IMG/VR virus record: IMGVR_UViG_3300043640_000417
Location: 1-46,802 of that record
Direction: 5' to 3' (one strand)
DNA: 46,802 bases
Origin: a virus
In this document: positions 15,277 to 23,249 of the stretch, in pieces
How the letters are laid out: the number at the start of each line of letters is the position of its first letter
How positions within the stretch are numbered: position 1 is the stretch's first letter
The notes under the pieces: generated by a model
Database searches by the model: none
The model's input: the letters and a program-made list of their open reading frames with translations, nothing else
Told to the model about the DNA's origin: nothing
Made by a program: the position numbers and the translations under genes

Positions 15277-15729
15277 TTACGCCGCTTCCATGCGTTCCTG
15301 CCTCTTCGAACCGGTATACGGCTTGCCGTCAACGAACGCAACACCGCCCCAGACACCCCAGCCCTCATGGTTGACAGTCGCCTTCTCCAAGCACAGCGCG
15401 AGCATTGGGCAGCCTGCGCACATCTCCGCCGCGACATCGGCCGTAGGTGGCGTCGCGTACATCACGAACTCGTCCTCGCGGCCGTCACAGTTGATACCCC
15501 AGTCATTCACCTTTGACTGCTCGAGCATGTAGTTGAACTCGGCGATGACCGCCTTCTTCGGGCGATGGATGGTGGGGACGGGTAGCTCGACGACGGGGCG
15601 GGATGGGCGCGCCTCGCGCAAGCGATCCCTGCGCCTTCTTTCGGTGTCTGCGTGCAATGCTTTGACCTCCGGTTTCGCGTTGTAGGTGCGGTGGTATTGG
15701 GCGTTCTGCTCGGGGGTGCTGGTGCTCAT
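15277..15729 (-). CDS. WhiB-family iron-sulfur regulator
   Basis: The protein has 150 residues. Four cysteines match the WhiB pattern (C81, then C104-x2-C107-x5-C113), followed by the diagnostic GVWGG turn (125-129). The N-terminal 60 residues are a basic Arg-rich extension. WhiB proteins hold a 4Fe-4S cluster and act on transcription through the principal sigma factor; they are confined to actinobacteria and their phages. It could modulate host or phage promoters. It overlaps the DUF2637 gene by 4 bp. Confidence 0.9.
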   Translation of the reverse strand: MSTSTPEQNAQYHRTYNAKPEVKALHADTERRRRDRLREARPSRPVVELPVPTIHRPKKAVIAEFNYMLEQSKVNDWGINCDGREDEFVMYATPPTADVAAEMCAGCPMLALCLEKATVNHEGWGVWGGVAFVDGKPYTGSKRQERMEAA

Positions 15730-16322
15730 GCTTTATCCGGCGCCACAAACGCGAGACGCGCGATCTCTTCGGACGCGAGCAACACTGCGATAGGAGCTGC
15801 AGCCGTAATAGCCACGCCAACCCACGCGCGGTAATCCGCTAGATCCCCGTGCCAGAATGCGAGTGTGTGCGTGACATTCGCCGCGATCGAAAGCGCAGCG
15901 AACCCTCCGAGCCCGGCCAGCGTGCGCCAGGTTGAGTGCCCGCGGCTTTTGAAGATGATGAGGGAGATGGTGTACGCCAAGATCGCTGCGTCAATGAACA
16001 AAGCCGGTAGCCACTGCAGATAGACGGGCAGGCCCGTGTACGCAGCGACTTGGTAGATGCCGGCGAAACTTACCGTGAAGCTGGCGATCATAAGGATGCT
16101 CACCAGTGCGACCGCTAGCACGAGACTGAGCTTCGTGTCGGGAAGGAGCGGGCGAGCCCTCTTCGTCTCCGTCTCGACGATGCGCTTGAGGCGTTGCGCT
16201 TCTGCTTCGACCTTGTGGGCCGTTTGAATTTCGAGCGCCTTTAACTCGAGACGCTGGACGTTAGTCTTACGGCCGGCTGCTGATTTCGGTTTCACTTGTT
16301 GGTATACGAGTTCTTTGGTCAT
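15726..16322 (-). CDS. DUF2637/SpdA-like four-helix membrane protein
   Basis: The protein has 198 residues. A basic N-terminal half with a helix (about 20-55) precedes four hydrophobic helices (about 65-88, 95-120, 130-150, 163-183). The sequence around FIDAAILAYT and ALSIAANVTHT is typical of DUF2637, the family of plasmid-spread (SpdA/TraB-associated) and phage membrane proteins in actinomycetes. A role at the host membrane is likely; its mechanism is unknown. Confidence 0.75.
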   Translation of the reverse strand: MTKELVYQQVKPKSAAGRKTNVQRLELKALEIQTAHKVEAEAQRLKRIVETETKRARPLLPDTKLSLVLAVALVSILMIASFTVSFAGIYQVAAYTGLPVYLQWLPALFIDAAILAYTISLIIFKSRGHSTWRTLAGLGGFAALSIAANVTHTLAFWHGDLADYRAWVGVAITAAAPIAVLLASEEIARLAFVAPDKA

Positions 16323-16606
16323 GCGAGACGTATCCTTCTTTCTAGGTCGGTGAGTTTTCTGTCGTCGATGGTGCGGCGATCGTCGATGAGGATGGATGAA
16401 ATGCGGCGCATAGCGTCAATCGCATCGATAGTGTCAGCGCCATCCTGCCCCCAGTTGAATATGTAGATGCCTACTTGGCTAGCCGCCTCCTCCACCCTCC
16501 GCGCGTCGTCTTCAGCCTTGCGCTCGGCCAGGAATGCATCTATCGACATATCGGGCTCTCTGTTTGACCAAAGGACGTAGTCGTCTAGGATTTGGCGGTC
16601 GTCCAT
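16319..16606 (-). CDS. Small helical protein, unknown
   Basis: The protein has 95 residues. ATG at 16606 is coupled to the upstream stop (TAATG). It is highly charged and helical with Asp/Arg clusters (DDRRTIDDRK). No family is recognised. Confidence 0.55.
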   Translation of the reverse strand: MDDRQILDDYVLWSNREPDMSIDAFLAERKAEDDARRVEEAASQVGIYIFNWGQDGADTIDAIDAMRRISSILIDDRRTIDDRKLTDLERRIRLA

Positions 16607-16827
16607 TATTTGGTTCCTCCGTTCAGTTCGATGCGACGCCCAATAATCAGGAAGCGCGCAAGGTTCACGCATTCAACGAATGCGGCTTCAAGTTCTGCGT
16701 CGGTCGCAAGCGGCGGCCAGTACATCCGCAGCTCAGCCGTCACCTCGGCCACAAATGCGTTAGGTGATACCCCGGCATTTTCGGTCGGGTTTCGAATGGA
16801 TGCCACAATTCCTGGTCTGCTGCTCAT
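16606..16827 (-). CDS. Small protein, unknown
   Basis: The protein has 73 residues (MSSRPGIVASIRN start). A single predicted helical bundle with one Cys and a hydrophobic segment (AFVECVNLARFLI). ATGA overlap with the upstream microgene. Function is not recognised. Confidence 0.55.
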   Translation of the reverse strand: MSSRPGIVASIRNPTENAGVSPNAFVAEVTAELRMYWPPLATDAELEAAFVECVNLARFLIIGRRIELNGGTK

Positions 16828-16970
16828 GGCTTTTTTCCTGTCTGGATAGCCGCAGCAAACCGATGTTTTCCGAGTTCGTCATACCCGTCCCAGCAGATCA
16901 ACTTTTCATTCATGATCGCCCCGCGGGTTTCTCCGCACTTGACGCACACGTCGCCGCGAGACCGCGTCAT
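16824..16970 (-). CDS. 48-residue Cys-containing microprotein
   Basis: ATGA overlaps on both sides. VCVKCGE (C9-x2-C12) and a later ICWDGYDELGKH give a possible zinc-ribbon. The C-terminus FAAAIQTGKKP shares the Ala-Ala-Ile motif, and the DNA block GGATAGCCGCAGC on the + strand, with the genes ending at 17098 and 17394. Confidence 0.55.
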   Translation of the reverse strand: MTRSRGDVCVKCGETRGAIMNEKLICWDGYDELGKHRFAAAIQTGKKP

Positions 16971-17101
16971 GAGAACGCCGCCGTTTTATGGTCTTCGCAG
17001 GTGAGTAACGTGTCGGTCGGATATTCGGAATCCATTTCGGTTACAACCCATATCGCGGGCGCTCCGCAGAGCCAGCACCGAGCTAACTCAAATTGCCTCA
17101 T
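16967..17101 (-). CDS. 44-residue zinc-ribbon-like microprotein
   Basis: CWLCG (C9-x2-C12) and LTCEDH (C35...H38) form a minimal C-x2-C / C-x2-H zinc site. ATGA overlaps on both sides. Not recognised further. Confidence 0.55.
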   Translation of the reverse strand: MRQFELARCWLCGAPAIWVVTEMDSEYPTDTLLTCEDHKTAAFS

Positions 17102-17397
17102 TGTTCTGTCTCCTCTCGGATAGCCGCAGCACGAGCGCGGAGCGAGTTGAGTGCCCAGACCGCTCTGGTGTGAGGCCGTTTGCCGATCCTGTCGAGCTGG
17201 CGATCCAGCGCATCAGCCGCTTCGCTGAGTACTGCACGATCGTGCTCGGCAAGCCATCCGTCGAATTCGGCACGGAGGGTGCCGCGCAGCGAGTTGAGGT
17301 CCGTTTCACCCTCGTCATCGGCTGTGCGCCAGGCGTAAGCCCATGAGTACATGTTGCGGATGCGATCTGTGGTCGGTGTGGACTTGTCGCCGTTCAT
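17098..17397 (-). CDS. Small helical protein, unknown
   Basis: The protein has 99 residues. ATG at 17397 overlaps the upstream stop; longer upstream extensions are out of character (Arg/Pro-rich shadow). Helical, with a Trp-rich segment (NMYSWAYAWRT) and the C-terminal ARAAAIREE motif shared with neighbours. Confidence 0.5.
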   Translation of the reverse strand: MNGDKSTPTTDRIRNMYSWAYAWRTADDEGETDLNSLRGTLRAEFDGWLAEHDRAVLSEAADALDRQLDRIGKRPHTRAVWALNSLRARAAAIREETEQ

Positions 17398-17747
17398 TTG
17401 TCGTGGTCCTTTCGGATGGCCGCAGCGACCTCGTGGCACGCTTGGCCGTAGTATCCGTCTGCTTCGTTGTCGGCCATTAAGATTGCGATCTGTGCGGCTT
17501 CTTCGAGTGCTTGGGTGCGACCCGCAAGGAACACTGATGCCAACGGGAGCATGGGGCTTCGGGAGTGGAATGCACATACCGGATATGCGTTTCCCTCGCT
17601 CGGGTCAAGCCGCACCGCTACCGCTGGACGATCGCACGGTTGAAACTCGCCCCGGCGATCAACGCCCTCGGTGCATTCGCCAGGGAATTTCAACACGAAC
17701 GAAAGATCCACGTTCGTGGGTTCTGGTGCGGTCACGAGATCACCCAC
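17394..17747 (-). CDS. Small Cys-containing protein, unknown
   Basis: The protein has 117 residues. An N-terminal Cys-rich part (FPGECTEG...QPCDRPAVAV...PVCAFHS) has a C/C/C-x2-H spacing like the zinc repeat of the HNH protein. The C-terminal helix ends in EVAAAIRK, the module shared with 16824 and 17098. It overlaps the 17732 gene by 16 bp. Confidence 0.55.
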   Translation of the reverse strand: MGDLVTAPEPTNVDLSFVLKFPGECTEGVDRRGEFQPCDRPAVAVRLDPSEGNAYPVCAFHSRSPMLPLASVFLAGRTQALEEAAQIAILMADNEADGYYGQACHEVAAAIRKDHDK

Positions 17748-17863
17748 GGCTCGAAAGTCTCGTCATCGAATCCATCCAGATCAGCGAAGTCGCGCATCAG
17801 GATCGGCTGTTCGCCGTGCTCGCGTGCTTCTGCGATCAGTTTGTCGTCTGACTCGGCGGTCAC
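17732..17863 (-). CDS. 43-residue acidic protein, GTG start
   Basis: The GTG at 17863 overlaps the upstream stop (GTGA), so the longer upstream extension is rejected. The peptide is strongly acidic (ESDDKL..., DFADLDGFDDETFE). Function unknown. Confidence 0.5.
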   Translation of the reverse strand: MTAESDDKLIAEAREHGEQPILMRDFADLDGFDDETFEPWVIS

Positions 17864-18393
17864 TTCGACACCTTCCCGGTGGTCGGATGCGAGCGCAGCA
17901 GGTTTGCGGCGTTCAACGCGAGGGCGATTTGAGCGGCGCGAATACCAGTCGAGGACGACGGCAAAAATGGATCTTTCATACACCTCTCGATGACCTCACT
18001 GGCTTCGAGCAGATTCTGGCGTTGCGTCATTGCCGTCTCGGCGGGTTGTGTAGCGGCAGCCTCGCTCTCTGGCAGCGTTGAGCGGTGCAGCACGAGAAAA
18101 TTGGCCTGCATGTGATCGGCTGCGGATTCCAGCACGGCATGAGACCATCCCGGCAATCCCTCGGTCAGATACTCGGCAAGACTGTCCGCTATCTCATCCG
18201 CGGCCGCTTCGATCGCCCCGGCAATGCGTGGGGTAGCGGCAGCCTCAAGAACAGCGGCAAAAACGCCCGCGCGATCCAACTCGGTGAAAATCTGATCAGC
18301 TTTGCCGTCTGTTCGATCCCAAGTTCCGTCATGATTGTTCAGCATGGCGCGAATAATGCGCTGCGCTGGATGTAGCGCTGGTGCTCCATTCAT
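17860..18393 (-). CDS. Helical protein, unknown
   Basis: The protein has 177 residues. ATG at 18393 has a good GGAGG site; the longer reading frame to 18507 overlaps a neighbouring gene and lacks one. Residues 25-110 are helical and rich in Ala/Glu/Asp, with repeated A-A-x-x-I patterns. A perfect dispersed site (18410-18420) lies just upstream. Confidence 0.6.
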   Translation of the reverse strand: MNGAPALHPAQRIIRAMLNNHDGTWDRTDGKADQIFTELDRAGVFAAVLEAAATPRIAGAIEAAADEIADSLAEYLTEGLPGWSHAVLESAADHMQANFLVLHRSTLPESEAAATQPAETAMTQRQNLLEASEVIERCMKDPFLPSSSTGIRAAQIALALNAANLLRSHPTTGKVSK

Positions 18394-18409
18394 TGAATCC
18401 TCCAATTCG

Positions 18410-18420
18410 TTAGTGGCTAA
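18410..18420. promoter_or_regulatory. TTAGTGGCTAA site
   Basis: Perfect copy at the junction between the HicA-like gene, whose stop codon it contains, and the 17860-18393 gene. Confidence 0.6.
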
Positions 18421-18623
18421 ATGTTGGGCCAGGTGAAGCCGGCGCCAACAACGTCTTTCCTCAAATTCTTCCAGCCTCGAACATCCGAACTCGCCGCTGA
18501 ATGCCATGAAATCGTCTTACGTGTGACCGGGTTGAGTGCCAGAAATCCGGCGTTCGTCTTGCGGACCACTCCGCCCTGCTTTTCGAGATAGACCGCTAAC
18601 TTCGCTCGTTCGCGCCTCTGCAT
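18417..18623 (-). CDS. HicA-like small protein
   Basis: The protein has 68 residues. The pattern (basic N-terminal helix, LEKQGGVVRKTNAGF, central His, then SDVRGWKNLRKDVVGAGFTWP) resembles phage-encoded HicA-fold proteins: dsRBD-like with a short strand carrying a catalytic His. No HicB-like antitoxin gene is visible alongside, so function as a toxin is doubtful. Assignment is from pattern recognition only. Confidence 0.5.
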   Translation of the reverse strand: MQRRERAKLAVYLEKQGGVVRKTNAGFLALNPVTRKTISWHSAASSDVRGWKNLRKDVVGAGFTWPNI

Positions 18624-18641
18624 AAAAGTCGATCATACTCC

Positions 18642-20225
18642 TTACGCCGCCTTTAGTGTGTGATGCATAACGCGTGTTTCGGCAACGTTCCGCTCGAAAA
18701 CCCCAACGTCGAGCGTGTCGTCGGCAACGATCTTGCAGTGCTGAAAGTCTGCGAGCATCGCATCATCGCCCGAGCGGTAGTAGCGCTTGATCGCCTGGTT
18801 GTTGATCATGTTGTTGTCTTCCTCTTCGACCCAGACCACGCGATTGCAAACCGCTTGAAAGCCGTCGAGACCCGTGGAGAATGCCTTGATCACGGAGACT
18901 AAAAATGGAATCTCCCCACGAAGGAACGCAGCCTTTATCTCATCGCGACGCGCAGAAGGTACATCGCCCGACCACTCGACCGCCTTGTAACCTGCGGCAT
19001 TCATGCGATGGACGATCACCTTGGCGAAGCGCTTGCTCGCCACGTAGATAGCCACTGGGCGTCCAACCCAGTCGGGGCGATCGACAACCTGCCGCAGCGC
19101 GTGGAGCTTCATTGACTGGCAATCAAGCGCGTACTGAATGCTTCCATCCGGGGCGAAGGAGAGAACGCCCAGCGTCGCCTGGCGCAGTCGCGTCCGCTTC
19201 GTGATCGGCAGCGACTCGACCAGTGGCTCGAGGTCAGGGTGCGCGTTCAGCCATGCCACGCCATCCTCGACCAGCGAGTCGTAGATCACGCGCTGTTCGG
19301 GAAGGAGTTGGACATGCACGAGTTCGGGCTCCGGCACATCAAGTTCGCCGTCGATGCGGATGTAGCACGGCAGCGTCGAGACGTATGCTCCGGGGTTCTT
19401 CTCGCCAGTTATGTGCTGCACCGGGCCGAACTTGCCTTCGACCGGGCGACCAGACTTGCCGATGACGGGCTCGCGCGAGCACCATTCTGGCATCCAGCGA
19501 GTGAAGGCGCCGTCGATGATGTCGGGCCAGAGCCAGCGAGTGATGCTCCAAGCATTTTCGAACTTGTTGCCCACCCACGTACCGGACATTCCGAGTTTCC
19601 AATCGGTCGGCAGATTGATCAGTGTGAGCCGTCCAGCAGATTTCCGATTCGCAACGACGTGGATCTCATCGAACACAACCATGTCGAGCGGGCGCATTTT
19701 CTTGTAGGTGCCAAGGTGGCGACGCTTGTTGAGCGGAATCGGAAGGAGCTGGGGGCCGATCTCTTTCGCCTCCTTCAGGATGAGCCCACCGTCTTTGTCA
19801 CGCTTCCATGCGAGGTTGCCAACTTCGTCGTACTCGCGCACCATCTCGAAGTCCTGGGCGGTTAGGTACTGGCTTCCAACGAAGAAGTGACCGTCCTTCC
19901 CCGCGAGCATCGCTGCGTAGTTGAGTTGCCCCTGCTTGGTAGCGTCAATCCGAAGGAGTCGAACAGCTCCATCCGACTGCGCCGCGAGACGATCGCGCCA
20001 CTGTGCGTAGGTGTCTTTCACGCCTTCGTAAAGCACTCGTGTGAGCCCGAGTCGGATGACCAATTCGGCGGCCTGCAATGTCTTACCCGTATCCATGTTC
20101 GATGCGTTGCAGATCGCGTGCGTCGGCTCGTTGAGCATCTTGACGATCGCAGCCTCCTGCTCTGGTCGGATGAAGTCGGCGACCCAAACGCGTGATCGGT
20201 CAGCGGGGTGCTGAATCTTCTCCAC
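18642..20225 (-). CDS. SF2 DEAD/SNF2-like helicase
   Basis: The protein has 527 residues. Motif I is ASNMDTGKT (41-49) and motif II is FDEIH (about 187-191). A later SGTW segment matches motif III. The C-terminal half contains the second RecA lobe: KAFSTGLDGFQAVCNRVVWVEEEDN, like motifs V/VI. Such phage helicases act in replication or recombination. A strong gene by length and motifs. Confidence 0.8.
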   Translation of the reverse strand: MEKIQHPADRSRVWVADFIRPEQEAAIVKMLNEPTHAICNASNMDTGKTLQAAELVIRLGLTRVLYEGVKDTYAQWRDRLAAQSDGAVRLLRIDATKQGQLNYAAMLAGKDGHFFVGSQYLTAQDFEMVREYDEVGNLAWKRDKDGGLILKEAKEIGPQLLPIPLNKRRHLGTYKKMRPLDMVVFDEIHVVANRKSAGRLTLINLPTDWKLGMSGTWVGNKFENAWSITRWLWPDIIDGAFTRWMPEWCSREPVIGKSGRPVEGKFGPVQHITGEKNPGAYVSTLPCYIRIDGELDVPEPELVHVQLLPEQRVIYDSLVEDGVAWLNAHPDLEPLVESLPITKRTRLRQATLGVLSFAPDGSIQYALDCQSMKLHALRQVVDRPDWVGRPVAIYVASKRFAKVIVHRMNAAGYKAVEWSGDVPSARRDEIKAAFLRGEIPFLVSVIKAFSTGLDGFQAVCNRVVWVEEEDNNMINNQAIKRYYRSGDDAMLADFQHCKIVADDTLDVGVFERNVAETRVMHHTLKAA

Positions 20226-20488
20226 TAGTTGCGCACCTCGAAACCGATGTCAGGTACCCAATGCTCACAGGGACGCTCGCTATCCGGCCAGCGGTAATCG
20301 CGGAGCACGGCGCGATCAGGATTCGGTAGACCCCACTCCGTGTAGACCAACGGCTCACCGTAGGCGCCATGAAGGTCGGTCAGCGAGGAGAAACAGTGCA
20401 GCGAATCATCGCCGTGGACCATTGCATCGCGGTCGGCACAGGTGATCTTGTGCCAACCGGAATGATCGAACATCGAACGGTCGCTCAC
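20225..20488 (-). CDS. Small protein, unknown
   Basis: The protein has 87 residues. The GTG at 20488 overlaps the stop of the upstream gene (GTGA). The sequence has several His/Cys/Trp residues and short beta-like segments. No family is recognised. Confidence 0.55.
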   Translation of the reverse strand: MSDRSMFDHSGWHKITCADRDAMVHGDDSLHCFSSLTDLHGAYGEPLVYTEWGLPNPDRAVLRDYRWPDSERPCEHWVPDIGFEVRN

Positions 20489-20805
20489 GCCGCCAACTTC
20501 GCAACCGGGTGCGGGAAGAACGTAACCCCTCGGCCACGGCCCAACTGGTTGTTGATCCGCATCGCTTCGGCCGAAATCTCGCCGTATGTGCCCGTTTTGA
20601 TCGGCGCATCCTCGAGCCCTATCGGCGTCCACTTGTCGTCGACGGTCGTCCAGTCGATGTCGCCGGCCGAATCGAGCGGCAACGCCCAGACGCCTTTCGG
20701 GTTCCCTTCCACCTTCACCAGATCCACGTCTTTCGCGTAGCCGACCTCGAGCGAGTAGAGGTTGTCATCTTTCACGCCGCCCGCGGCTTCGATGTTGCTT
20801 GTCAT
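20485..20805 (-). CDS. Small protein, unknown
   Basis: The protein has 106 residues (MTSNIEAAGGVKDDN start). Compact alpha/beta composition with DWTTVDDKWTPIG. ATGA overlap with the upstream gene. Not recognised. Confidence 0.55.
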   Translation of the reverse strand: MTSNIEAAGGVKDDNLYSLEVGYAKDVDLVKVEGNPKGVWALPLDSAGDIDWTTVDDKWTPIGLEDAPIKTGTYGEISAEAMRINNQLGRGRGVTFFPHPVAKLAA

Positions 20806-21140
20806 TTAGTGGCTCCTTCTACGATGCGAGCCCAGTTCGGCTCATTGATTTTGTTGCGCGCTTCGCCCAGAACCATTGCCGCAAGTTCTTCGTCTAGGTC
20901 CAGCGCCTTTTCCTGTTCGAACACCCACGCCCTGAACTCGTAGAGGCGATCGAAGTGTTGTGACACCTGACGCGGAACCTCATCCGATTTGACTGTGATC
21001 TCGTACTCGCCGCCGGGGTAGAAGCGAACGGTCGCGCTCCATGCGTTGTTGGCATCATCGAAGTCGAGTACTGCATCTTCGATCTCTTCGCGAGTGGGGG
21101 CGGTCTGGTCGCCTAGGGCGGTGGTGTTGTAGTAGGTCAT
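20802..21140 (-). CDS. Small protein, unknown
   Basis: The protein has 112 residues, acidic at the N-terminus with beta-like FYPGGEYEITVKSDEV, then a helical C-terminus. A weak dispersed-site match (TTAGTGGCTCC, 20806-20816) lies at its 3' end. Confidence 0.55.
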   Translation of the reverse strand: MTYYNTTALGDQTAPTREEIEDAVLDFDDANNAWSATVRFYPGGEYEITVKSDEVPRQVSQHFDRLYEFRAWVFEQEKALDLDEELAAMVLGEARNKINEPNWARIVEGATK

Positions 21141-21634
21141 GCGAGCACATTCTCTCGAATAGTTAAAGCATCAAGGGCGTCCAGCGTGCTGGGGAACATC
21201 TCGGGGGCCGGGGCATCGTCAGCGAATATCGACTTGCATTCCCACTCGTAGACGGGAACGGTATCTACGCGCGCCTTAGCGGCTTTCATCGCAGGCACTT
21301 CCACCTCCCGAGTGCCGACCAGCTTGCGCTCACACACCCCGTCACGATCCGCAAAGATCGTCAGGTTGAAGAAGCCGAAAAGCCCCTCCTGCGTGAGGTA
21401 CATGGTCGAGCCGTTGAAGCCTTTCTCGAATGTTCCACCGAGAGTGCGGACCACTTTGCGGAGGATTGCTTTCTGGTCGACCTTCTCACCTCTTCCATTC
21501 CAGGTGGGGAGGAAGATTCCCATATCATCAGCATCGAAATGCGCCCGGACGCCGGTGTGACTGGTTCCGAACAAGTCCTCGTGGTCAGCAAGGAAATCTG
21601 CTGCCCGTCGTAGTGCCTCGGTATATGTGCTCAT
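21137..21634 (-). CDS. Unknown protein, 165 residues
   Basis: ATG at 21634 is behind GGAGAAAATAGC; the longer frame to 21736 crosses the gene at 21636-21782. Residues 1-30 are a helix, followed by a beta-rich domain with FFNLTIFADRDGVCERK. No family is recognised. Confidence 0.55.
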   Translation of the reverse strand: MSTYTEALRRAADFLADHEDLFGTSHTGVRAHFDADDMGIFLPTWNGRGEKVDQKAILRKVVRTLGGTFEKGFNGSTMYLTQEGLFGFFNLTIFADRDGVCERKLVGTREVEVPAMKAAKARVDTVPVYEWECKSIFADDAPAPEMFPSTLDALDALTIRENVLA

Positions 21635-21635
21635 G

Positions 21636-21782
21636 CTATTTTCTCCAATCGATTTTTGAACGTTCGGTGTAATGCGTGGCTCCGGTGCTGACGTTCCGCA
21701 GTCGGAAGTGGTTCTTATCGTTCGTGACCTCCACATAGCAGAGGCCGCGATGGTAGGCGTAGCCGATGATTTGAGTGGCCAC
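21636..21782 (-). CDS. 48-residue basic protein, GTG start
   Basis: GTG at 21782 is 2 bp after the previous stop. Beta-rich and basic (ATQIIGYAYHRG start, KIDWRK end). The tight spacing to both neighbours supports it. Unknown function. Confidence 0.5.
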   Translation of the reverse strand: MATQIIGYAYHRGLCYVEVTNDKNHFRLRNVSTGATHYTERSKIDWRK

Positions 21783-21784
21783 GG

Positions 21785-22039
21785 CTAGGGGTTGAGACCG
21801 AGAACGACGCGCTCATTCGCGTTGGCAAGCTGACTCAGTGCTTCGCTCGCCCACTCGTTGTAAACGCTGCTCTCGATGGGTATCGCGGCCAGCGCGATCA
21901 GGTTCGCAATCCGCTGTTGCTCGGCGTGATACATGGTTGCGTGAACTTGAGCGAGTGCCGCATATAACTCAGGCGGCTCTTCGTTTGGAATTACGATTCC
22001 ATTCAAGTTCGCGATCGCCTCCGCGCTGTGATCCATCAC
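21785..22039 (-). CDS. Small helical protein, unknown
   Basis: The protein has 84 residues. GTG at 22039 or the next ATG could start it; both overlap the upstream stop. Helical with Ala/Glu/Leu repeats. Unknown. Confidence 0.5.
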   Translation of the reverse strand: MMDHSAEAIANLNGIVIPNEEPPELYAALAQVHATMYHAEQQRIANLIALAAIPIESSVYNEWASEALSQLANANERVVLGLNP

Positions 22040-22245
22040 GCCACCCCCGTCCCGCGCTCAACCAGCTCGAAACCCCCATGATTCAAATACCCCGCGCTGT
22101 TGAACCGGGGCAGGTTGCCGACGTGCGGGCCTTCGTAAAAGACCGTGACGCCGACGTCGCCTTTGATGTGGCGCATGGACTCCACGATCCTCACGCGGCC
22201 GTCAACGCGGATCGTATCGCCGGGGTTTATCTCCGTTGCCAGCAT
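22036..22245 (-). CDS. Small beta-rich protein, unknown
   Basis: The protein has 69 residues (MLATEINPGDTIRVDGRVRIV). Looks like a small SH3-like or OB-type beta barrel (Gly/Val/Arg alternation). Not assignable. Confidence 0.55.
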   Translation of the reverse strand: MLATEINPGDTIRVDGRVRIVESMRHIKGDVGVTVFYEGPHVGNLPRFNSAGYLNHGGFELVERGTGVA

Positions 22246-22443
22246 CTAGTTCACCCCCGCCGCAAAATCCCAAGCAGAATCGCTCACGCCCTGATTCCAG
22301 CCGTCTTGGTATGCCTTTTCGCTTGGCTCCCCTTCGTCATCAAAAGGTTCCCCGTAGTATGCCGCGTTATAGCCGCGATTCCATGAGCCGGGCTGCTCGA
22401 CCGTGACGTAGTGGTCGTAGGCACGTTCCCTGTCCGCAAGCAT
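22246..22443 (-). CDS. Small protein, unknown
   Basis: The protein has 65 residues, rich in Tyr, Trp and Gly with acidic patches (YYGEPFDDEGEPSEKAY). TGATG coupling to the upstream gene. No function recognised. Confidence 0.5.
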   Translation of the reverse strand: MLADRERAYDHYVTVEQPGSWNRGYNAAYYGEPFDDEGEPSEKAYQDGWNQGVSDSAWDFAAGVN

Positions 22444-22850
22444 CAGTCGTTCCCTTCCAGAAGTCGCAGTAGGTCGATCAGGGCGTCCCTCGCGCCGGCT
22501 TCATCCAGTACATCGCGTGCGGCGCTCATGGCTTCTTGAACCTCGTTTGTCAGGAACGTTGCGTTACCCTCCGTGTCGATAGCCACTAAATCTCCGTCAT
22601 TGACGACGATTTTGAGGCGCGTGAACAGGCCCGAATCAATCTGCACTATCACCGTGTCATCGTCCTCCGCGGACGGGTACGCGCTTACTGTGAGCACCGT
22701 CGAGCCGCTCGCGTCGTCGAAGTCGATCGTGCCGTTTTTGTGACCGTTCTTCTCGTACAGCGGTTCGAGCATTTCTCCTGTGTCGAAAATGGACATGCTC
22801 GGGTTTGCTTTGCGCGCTGCTTCGGCGGCGTATCGGTCGAATTTGGTCAT
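22443..22850 (-). CDS. Unknown protein, 135 residues
   Basis: Acidic alpha/beta protein (MTKFDRYAAEAARKANPSMS start) with a C-terminal helix (AARDVLDEAGARDALIDLL). A near-match dispersed site (ATAGCCACTAA) lies at 22579-22589 inside it. Confidence 0.55.
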   Translation of the reverse strand: MTKFDRYAAEAARKANPSMSIFDTGEMLEPLYEKNGHKNGTIDFDDASGSTVLTVSAYPSAEDDDTVIVQIDSGLFTRLKIVVNDGDLVAIDTEGNATFLTNEVQEAMSAARDVLDEAGARDALIDLLRLLEGND

Positions 22851-23112
22851 GCTGCAATCTCTCTTTCTGTCGTCGCAATCAATGCTTCGAGGTCGCTAAA
22901 TGCGCCCGCGAGTTCAAGCTCGGCGCGGGTGTACGTCGCCAATACGTCGGGATTGGTGATCGACTGAACGTGATAGCCGTAGATCTTCTTGGGGTCCCAC
23001 GACGGCTGTCCTTCTTCTTTTTGAGGGAGAGCCCGATAACCAGGTATCGCCCGCCGATACCGTCAACTCGCGTCACGCCGTTGCCGAGTTTGAATGGCTT
23101 GTTGGTGGTCAT
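22847..23112 (-). pseudogene. Small gene with frameshift at an A5 run
   Basis: Frame 0 gives MTTNKPFKLGNGVTRVDGIG and a beta-rich start up to about residue 30 (LVIGLSLKK), then meaningless Arg/Ser/Thr sequence. The -1 frame continues sensibly from there (EEGQPSWDPKKIYGYHV, then an acidic helix) and ends exactly in an ATGA overlap with the next gene. The shift falls at CTC-AAA-AAG (+ strand T5 run at 23018-23022). One missing A, a real mutation, or programmed -1 frameshifting would each explain it. The combined product would be about 88 residues. Confidence 0.6.
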
Positions 23113-23249
23113 TCGCCCGCCGCCATCGCGTCCCTAACCAGGAGCGCCAAGCATCCCGCGTGCCACCGATAGCAGCCCTCGTAGTGCGTGCCGATCTTGC
23201 CTTCGTGCGTGGCGATGACTTCGGCCAGGATTTGCTCTAGGCGGGTCAT
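23109..23249 (-). CDS. 46-residue protein, unknown
   Basis: ATGA overlaps both neighbours. Sequence MTRLEQILAEVIATHEGKIG with Cys residues at 30 and 37 in an HYEGCYRWHAGCLALL segment. Reads like a small helical regulator; unassigned. Confidence 0.55.
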   Translation of the reverse strand: MTRLEQILAEVIATHEGKIGTHYEGCYRWHAGCLALLVRDAMAAGE

